A stretch of 16,772 nt of DNA from JBCCTX01 sp964652565 (GTDB taxonomy: Bacteria > Bacteroidota > Bacteroidia > J057), in contig CAZZEC010000134.1 of assembly GCA_964652565.1 (NCBI GenBank), positions 1 through 16,772 on the forward strand. Reading direction: 5' to 3'. Of the stretch, positions 1-9,000 are shown one piece after another. Under the pieces are notes generated by a model. It was given only the letters and a program-made list of their open reading frames with translations, was not told the origin of the DNA and made no database searches. Position 1 is the first letter of the stretch; every line of letters starts with the position of its first letter. Made by a program: the position numbers and the translations under genes.

Positions 1-3000
1 CTGAGATTATCCTCAGCACAAACTGCCTCCCCTATCTGTGTGATCACAGGTAAAGGATTCACCGTCAAGGTAAGTGTAACTACTGAATCACAACCATCCA
101 CAGAAGTAAACGTTTCAACGTACTCTCCTCCGGTTGTGAGTTCTTGCGTACCAAAAGTATATGTCTCGCCTTGACAAATTGTAGCAAGATCTGCAACTTC
201 AATGGTTTCGCAAGTACTGAACGTATCTATTACTGTTACAATAGAGATACACTCATCAGTATTATTATTGAGATCTGTTACAGTAACTGTAACTGTGTTT
301 TCACCAACATGTGATCTATCGAATGAAGTCTGTGAAGGTACCACAGATAGAATACCACAGTTATCACTACTACCTCCATCAATGTTAAGTACCTGATCGA
401 TGGGAGCATAGCGGAATTCCACACCACTGGCGAAATCAGCATCATCAGAGTATACAGTCATACCTACGATTACAGAACCGTCAGGTGCATATTCTGTAGA
501 ACTTGTCGTTGTGGTTCCAGTACCTGTGAGAACACCTGCAGAGGTTATTCCTGTGGTATTATCGCTACCCTGAGCTATATCTGCAATCGTCTTACCCAAT
601 CCTTCTACAGCTTTTATCGTTCCAGCACTAAATGTTGCACTAGTAATGCTCACACCGACTAATGCCTGATCACCTGTAAGTAGGTAAGGACCATCTGGTG
701 TACCACCATCGCTAACTCCATTTGTGCATGTAGCAACTGTTGTAGCACCTAAGGTTCCATCGGGCAGCAATTCTTTACAAATTAGATTGAATTGATCCAA
801 AATCGCCCCAATTCTACCTTCATATCCTACAGCTACATATCCTGAAGGACAATCACAATCACTCGTTGGGGGAATCGCTGAACTAGCTGTTCCCTGGAAT
901 GGAAGATTTCCAACAACATCTCCTACACTTGTGATTCCTGTAGTCGGTATTTCTCCCTGTCCATTTTCATCCAGATAAATAGTTAGATCATTACAAACTG
1001 CAACAGGAGGTGTTTCATCTGCTGTTACAGCAATAGCTGTACGTGTATCGCTAACACAATTAGTAGCAGTTACTACTGCTTCTGCATAGTATGTACCTGT
1101 TGTGGTGGGATTATAAGACAAGCTTTCGCTGGCTAACAGATTTCCACCCGTAGGTGCGTCATACCAGTTAATGCTTTCTCCAGTACCCACTGTAGCACTG
1201 ATCTGAGCAGTTCCTCCACAGAATTCGACATCGCCATTACTTACAGGAGCGGCTACTGTTGGGCAAACTGCATCTTCCTGTACCAGGCTTGTAAAGCACA
1301 CCTGCTGAAGATTATTGGCCCCTCCGGTTCCTGCTCCAAATCCCCAGTTTACCTGTGTCGTACCAGAGAAAAAGTCTGTTACAATATCCTGCGTGTAACT
1401 TAGGACATCATTTCCATTGAAATTAACTGTAATGGTTTTGGTAACGGCATTCCATGAGATGATCACCGTATGGAAAGCATTATCTTCTATATTTCCTAAT
1501 CCTTCTGAGGAAGAAATAGCAGTATATGGATCAGCGTCTCCCCATGCAGCCACAAAATCATCGCTAGGTTCACCAGTATTGGGATACGTATCAAATTTCA
1601 CCCCAAATGAGGGAGATACAGCATCACTGCCATTGATGGCCGAGATGGCCATAGAACCTCCATAACCACCTATGGCAGAAGTACCCAGTGGATCGTTTTG
1701 AAGAGCAAAGGTAATACCATCTGCATTACCCTGATTATTTGCACTCACATCATTTCCAAAGAATAGGTCTGCTGTCAGTACAAAATTTTTGGATAGATCT
1801 ATCAATTCAGATTGTGCCCAAATAGCTCCTGCAAGGTTATCTGCAGCTTGAGTTAATGTATAGCAGTCGCCTCCATCATCTGTAGCACTACCCTGAATCA
1901 CAAATCCACAACCTGTTTCAGATATAATTACATCTATGGTGCTAGAGCAGCCATTGACATCATCAGTTACTGTTACTGTATAAGGCCCTGGCTCTAATCC
2001 AGTAGCTTCCGCTGTAGTCTGAGCCTCGGTATCATTCCACAAGTAAGAATAAGTACTCGTACCATTTACAGCAACAGTAGCGGAACCATCCTCATTTCCA
2101 CACGTCGCATCTGTTGAGGAAGAAATAGAAAGTTCAGGTTTAGGCAACCCTACTACTGTGAAAGGCACATCAGCTATCGTACATGCATCATCGTTGGCAG
2201 TATAGGTATAATCACCCGGTGCCAATGCTGTCAAATCCGTAACCTCGTTATCATCACTATCTGTAACAGTTATACTGAACTCCCCGGTTACTCCACTTTC
2301 TGTGTAGACAAACTCACTTACATCACAGCCTTCTACAACGGAAGTCTCAACAGTTAACAGACAAGCCTCTGTAGTTGCCAATACAGCATTCGACTGTTCT
2401 GAATTGTTACCTGCACCATCAAATGCTACAACTGAAAAGTTGTAAGATGTTCCAGGATCCAGATTACAAATAGTAGCTACAGTTTCATTTCCAGTTGTAG
2501 TATATACAGGCTCATCAGGATTTTGATCCTGATAGACATAATACCCTGCTACTCCTACATTATCTGTTGAAGCATTCCAGCTCAAATCCACACAATTGGT
2601 AGTAGCACCCGTTTGTGTAAGACCATCGGGGGTACTTGGTGCAATGAGGTCTGAAAAATCAATCGTCTCGAAATCCAGAATACACACGGTCTGAAGATTT
2701 GTTAACCCTCCAGTACCACCTGCAAAACCCCAGTAGACAGAAGAATTTCCGCTAAAGAAATTGGTTACTATATCTCCTGTGTAACTAATTGTAGGTTCTG
2801 TAGCTCCATCAAAGTACATATCAATGGTCTGAGTGATAGGATTCCATTCTATGATAACATTTCTGGAAACTCCATCTTCTGCGTTTGCATCTCCTGGTAA
2901 CAAACTTACTGGACCTACTATTGGCGTAAATACATCACCATTGGCCCATACGGCAGTATGGTCTACGGCTACATCACCAGCACCATTGTTGTATCCATCA

Positions 3001-6000
3001 AATTCGATACCGAAGGAAGGAGTTACTGCGGTAAAGGCTCCCGTGCTTGCACTGATTCCGAAATCCCCACCATTCTTAGCTATGGCTGATTGTCCTCTGG
3101 GATCATTTTGAAGTGCGAAGGTCATACCATCTGCACCCGCATCACTACTACCCATATTAATTTCAGCCTCTAGCCTAAATCCCTGGTTCAAATCAATTTG
3201 TAAATTTGACCATAAAACTCCAGCCTGATCTTCCAAGTCAGGGGTTATAATATAACAATCTCCTCCATCACTACTTGCATCACCTACAGCGGTTAATAAG
3301 TCTACACATCCCGTTTCTATAATAGTTACTGAGCTTGTAGCGACACAACCATTAGCATCAGTAACAGTAACATTATAGGTTCCATCTTCCAGATTAGAAG
3401 CTGTTACGCCATCGTCTGTTCCTGTGACTGCATCCCAATCTACAGTATAAGGTTCTACAACTTCTACAGAAGGAATGACTGTAGCACTTCCATCAGCATT
3501 ACCACACGTAGCATCAGTAGTTTCGAAGCTAAGTGTAAATGGTGCTAACTCATTCACAACCACTGTTTCAGTCGCCTCACAACCGTTTTCATCAGTAACA
3601 ATTACATTGTATGTACCAGCTGCAAGCCCAGTCGCAGTGGCAGTGGTTTGATCAAGAGGATCATCCCAATCATAAGTGAATGTCTCAGAACCTCCATTTG
3701 CAGTAGCTACGACTGTAGCCGTACCGTCTTCAGCACCACAGCTAGCATCTGTAGAAGATCCTACCAAAGATGGTCCTGGGATATTATTGATTGTTACAGA
3801 TTTATTTGATGTAATGTCATCCGCATCTGTTACTGTAACCGAATAAGTTCCTGCTATTAAACCAGTAGCAGAAGCGGTAGTCTGACCATCGCTCCATAGA
3901 TATGTGTAGGGTAGAGTTCCTCCAGTAGCAGAAACTGTAGCCGTTCCATCAGCTTGATCACAATTCGCATCTGTCGATGTCATTTGAAGGTCTAGTAAAG
4001 ATGTACTAATTTCCAGGCTGGTAAAGCAGAATTGCTGAAGATTTACTTTTCCTCCGGTTCCTGCGCCAAAACCCCAACGAACATCTGTAACCCCACCGAA
4101 GAAGTCTCTTATATCTCCAGAATAAGTATCTCTCAATGAGCCATCAAATGTTATGGTGAACTCTAATAATTCTGGATTCCATTCTACAACAATCGTATGG
4201 AATTGACCATCTTCTACATTAGCTGAAACTGCACTTGCTAGCACAGGAGTCTGTAATGGGTTTCTGACATCTCCTCCAGACCAGAATGCAATGTGGTCAT
4301 CGGGAAGATCAAAATCATCTCCAGGTCCTGCATAGGTATCAAATTCTACTCCAAATGAAGGAGTAACGCCATTTACTGCCATATCGGTTCCAATGTCTCC
4401 GATAGCTGCTGTACCTTCAGGATCTGCCTGAAAAGCAAAGGTCATACCGTCTGCATTGTCTCTGTTATCTGCGCTAGCATCTCCATTACCCAGGTATATT
4501 TCTCCTGTAAGTTTGAAACCATTATCTAAACTTACGAGGTCTTCAGACCAAATCGCTCCTGCCTGATTGATAGGTGTTTCAGTGGTCAATGTATAGCAGT
4601 TGTCGTCATCAGCTGTCGCCGTTCCGACAGTAGCCAATGTTGCGCAACCCGTTTGACCAACCGTAACAGAACCAGTTGCAATACATCCATTATTATCTGT
4701 AACTGTAACTGAATAGGTTCCAGCCGCTAAGTCAGTAGCTGTTTCAGTGGTTTGGTCGCCTGCTGAGGCTTCCCATAACACACTAATGGGAGCGGCTGCA
4801 CCTAGGGCAGAAACAGTTGCCGAACCGTCAGCGTTTCCACAGGTCGCATCTGCAGTCTCAAAGCTCAACGTAAATGGAGCAAGTTCTCCTACAGTAACTG
4901 ACTCAGATACAATGCATCCATTTCCATCAGTAACGTCTACTGAATAAGTTCCCGCGATTAATCCTGTCGCTGTTTGTGTGGTTTGATTTCCTGCTGCGAC
5001 ATCCCATAAATAAGTAAATACTGTAGATCCGCCATTTGCAGAAGGTGTAACCGTAGCAGTACCGTCAGCTGCCCCACAACTGGCTTCCGTAGAAGAAACT
5101 GCCAATGTAGGCCCAGGAATATTTCCAACTGTTACGGAAGTGGTTTCGCTGTTTTCATCAGCATCTGTTACTGTAACCGAATATGTTCCTGGAGTTAGAT
5201 CCGTAGCAGTTTGCGTGGTTTGATTTCCTGCTGCAGCATCCCACTGATAAGTATAGGGTTCTGTACCACCAAAGACGTCAACAGAAGCCTCTCCATCATT
5301 CTGATCACAATTTGCATCCACTGCAGAAGTAGACAAACTGAGGATAGATTCACCTTGCTGCAGGTCGATGATACATACTCTGTGTTCATTCGTTGCTCCT
5401 CCAGTACCTGCACCAAATCCAAAGTATGCTTCAGGTGTAGAACCAAAGAAGCTTCTTATATCACCACTATAAGTATCTCTCAATGAGCCATCAAACTCTA
5501 CGGTCATCTCATTCACAGATGGATCCCAGGAGATGACTACATCATAATCTATATTATTCTCTATGTTAGCCGAAGAAGCTCTTGCTTGTACGGGGGTTTG
5601 TAAAGGAGTAGTAACATCCCCATTGGCCCAGAAAGAAATATGGTCTTCAGCAGGATCAAAAGTGCCTGTGCTTTCATATGTATCGAATTCCACTCCAAAA
5701 GAAGGAACCATACCATCTACCGCCAAGGGCGTTCCATTGGATCCCAAGAAGCTCGTACCAACGGGATCATCATTCAAGGCAAAGGTCATTCCATCTCCAC
5801 CGCCGCCATCTGTACCTCCCAGGTTCACCTTGAGGGTCAATACAAATGACTGATTCAAATCTAGCTTGAAATCTGACCAGGCTGTACCTTCAGCATCACC
5901 TTCATCCGGTGTAATGATATAGCAATCGCCACATCCATCCTTAGATGCATCACCATTTGTGATGAGGTTATAGGTAGAGTTTCCATCAAATATCTGGAAG

Positions 6001-9000
6001 CTCTGTGCCGCCTGCGCGGGATTATAGGTATCATCTCCAGCTTGCAACGCATTAATCGTTACGGTAGCTGGAAGCGGAAGGCTATTATCGATAATACTCG
6101 CTTCATCTATGCTCACCGTACCATCTGTAATATTTATATACTGATCACCTGTTTCAATATTATAGGTAACAGGTAGCCCTGAACTTGCAGTTGCTCCCAA
6201 TGCAAAATCGGGATCTCCAGAACATACATCAGCTATAGCTGGGAAGTCTATAGACTGAGTAATTTTGGTTCCCTCACCCACACAAAGGCTAGTCTGTGGA
6301 ATAACTTCCCTTGTTACAGATCCATAGGCCCATTCCAGTTGTATAACAGCTCCACCCCCTGCTTCATAGTATTCAAGCGTAATGGGGACTTTTTGACTCG
6401 CGACTAAGTCTATAGTTCCAGTATAAGTAGTAGGTGATTGAGGTACCCAAGCATCCACTAATTGTTCACCATTCACCCATAGCCTTACTCCATCGTCAGC
6501 AGTAGCATAGAATGTATACGTTCCCGTTTCGGGAGGCAACAACTCACCCGTAAATCTCGCGGAGAAATTATTGGCATTGACTTGAGCATAAGGTTGACCA
6601 GTTCCCCAATCATAATTGATGGTAGGCTCTATATTACTTAATACAGGAGTTCCTGTTAGATCAACATTATTGTAATAGGTAGCTTGCAAACCTGCACAAG
6701 GGGCATCAAAATTCGGATCTAATGTCTGAATCCAATCGCGAATCAACCTGGTTCCTACCGTATCAACGACATTCCTTGCTAGAGGAGGCATCTGAATACC
6801 ATCTTCATTAGACGCCATTCTTATATATACAGCAGAATGGAGACTATCTTGTGGAACAATTACTCTGTTCGTAGGATCTCCCAGATCCACATTCAATGGA
6901 CCATAAATAAGGTTTTGGAATTCCAAGGGAGTAGGATAACGCGCATCAAATACGGCTCTATTTCCCGTACCAGGCCTGTGACAATAACTACAGTTAGCAT
7001 CCAGGTATGATCTTGCCCGGTCTTCCAGAGGATCACTCCCTGCTGTAGGACTTAACGTAAGGAAGCTTGGAATATCTGTTACCTGAAAAGGAGTACCCGC
7101 AAACATGTCGAGGTTATTGTAGGTCTCTATCTGATTACCTGTTGTACCACCGATACTGCTGTAATCCGTTTCTTTATTTAATTGTCTGGTATTAGCACCC
7201 AGCACGTTTCCTGCTGCTTCATTATGACATTGAATACATTCTTCTCTACTGGGGTACTGCCAAACCTGATCCCGAGTTCCCGTTGCAGTAGTTACTGTAA
7301 AGGTAGAATCTAGCCCTGTTTTTAACAGAATAGCATCACTCCCATCAGGCAGCCATTTATATGTAATAAAATAATATTTACCATCTTCACCATGAACGAC
7401 AAAACGCGTTTCAAGGCGCTCCGTTTTGGTAGGGTCCGTATCGTCGATAGGTAATTCAAAATGTTTGACTAGTACTGCTCCTACAGGGAACTGCCATTCT
7501 CCATTTTCAGAGAAAACAATTTTTTCATCGGATTTATCATGAATGCCGTTTCCGTCTTCGTTGTTGGGCACTGCTAAGTAGCGGAATTTGTATGCACCAT
7601 CAGACCAGAAGGGTACGTTGAGTTCATAAGGGATAAGTCCAGCCTTAGGGGTAAGATCTGTGATACCTGTGAAATTACCATCGGTATTTGTATTAAATAC
7701 ATCAATCTGAGATAATCTTGGAGGAGCTGGTTCTGCACTTCCAATGGCTTGTAATTTATAGATCTTTGTATCATTTCCCTGTCTACATAGATAGATTTCC
7801 CCAGCGTGATCCTGTCCAAAGGTAATGAGAGATCCAGGATCAAATGTAGCGATAACTTCTCTAGAGACATTCGTAACGTGCCCATTCCCATCTTCTTCAT
7901 ATGACACTGAGAAAATTCTCTTTTGAGAATATCCTCCACAGATGTACTTTCCTACGAGCGAAGGAAGCTTTGTACCTCTATATACATACCCTCCAATGAT
8001 TGCGTTAGCTTCAGTGCGCAGGAAGTCTGTTACAGGATCTTTCTGTATACCCACATAATTTCCAGGAAATGATCCATTATTTCCTTCTTTGGCCGGCCAT
8101 CCGAAGTTAATCCCATCGTCAACCTCGTCCATTTCCAGTACGTTAATTTCCTCTCTTTGTCCTGCACCTACCTCCCCACTCCAAAATCTACCATTATCCA
8201 TATCCTGTGTCATCCGGTGGGGGTTTCGGTTCCCTATCGTTCCATATTCTTCAAAATAATCCCCATCGTTTAGTGTGATGCCTTCAAGGGCAGATAGCGC
8301 TCCCCAGTCTGGATTATCGTTAGGAATATAGTATCCTCTACCCGTAAATTCTTTATGGGGATTGGCCAGGAATACAGGATCAGCCATATCAGCTTGAGAG
8401 GCTGGTTCTGATCCGGCATAGTGTCCATTTAATCCATCGTCTTGTATGGCTCCATAGGAGGGATCAATTTGAGCGATCCGATTCGGCCTGTGGCTAAACG
8501 TACCTCCCCTTTCATCCACATCTATACGAATCCAACCTCCCTGTAATGTATTAGTTATATTCTGTGCACTAGATCCCCGGAATTGTTCCCCAATAGTAAC
8601 TAACAAATTACCATCATCGTCCCATCCCATACCTCCACCCCGGTGAGAGCTATTGTATAGGTGAACATTGATCATGATTAACTCAGAGTTATAATCTGCA
8701 ACCAGATCTCCCTGACCATCTGGATTTACGGTGAACCGAGAAAGTCTCAGGAACACATCATCATCTATATCCTGATTGATATTACCCGTACTAGGAGGGA
8801 ATCCTCCTCCTTCTACTCTGGCGCAATACCAGATATAGATAAAGTTTTTCGCAGGGTTGGTGAGGAAATCTGGATGGAAGGTCATTCCTAGATTACCACC
8901 ATCCCAAACGGCTGTAGTTCTGGGTCGTAGATCCAGAAAGGGCTTTTTCTCAGCAGTAGTAACATCTGAGCGATTGTCAAATGCTTCGTACAAACCGTTT

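Noticed and set aside
3300..5340. Regularly spaced repeats that could suggest a CRISPR array
   Set aside because: The repeats are about 230 bases apart, degenerate, and keep the reading frame; they encode SprB protein modules.
7574..7939. 121-codon open frame on the minus strand
   Set aside because: It lies in a different frame inside the giant gene, which is continuous here and encodes recognisable GSDH-type sequence; the alternative product is low-complexity with no family features.
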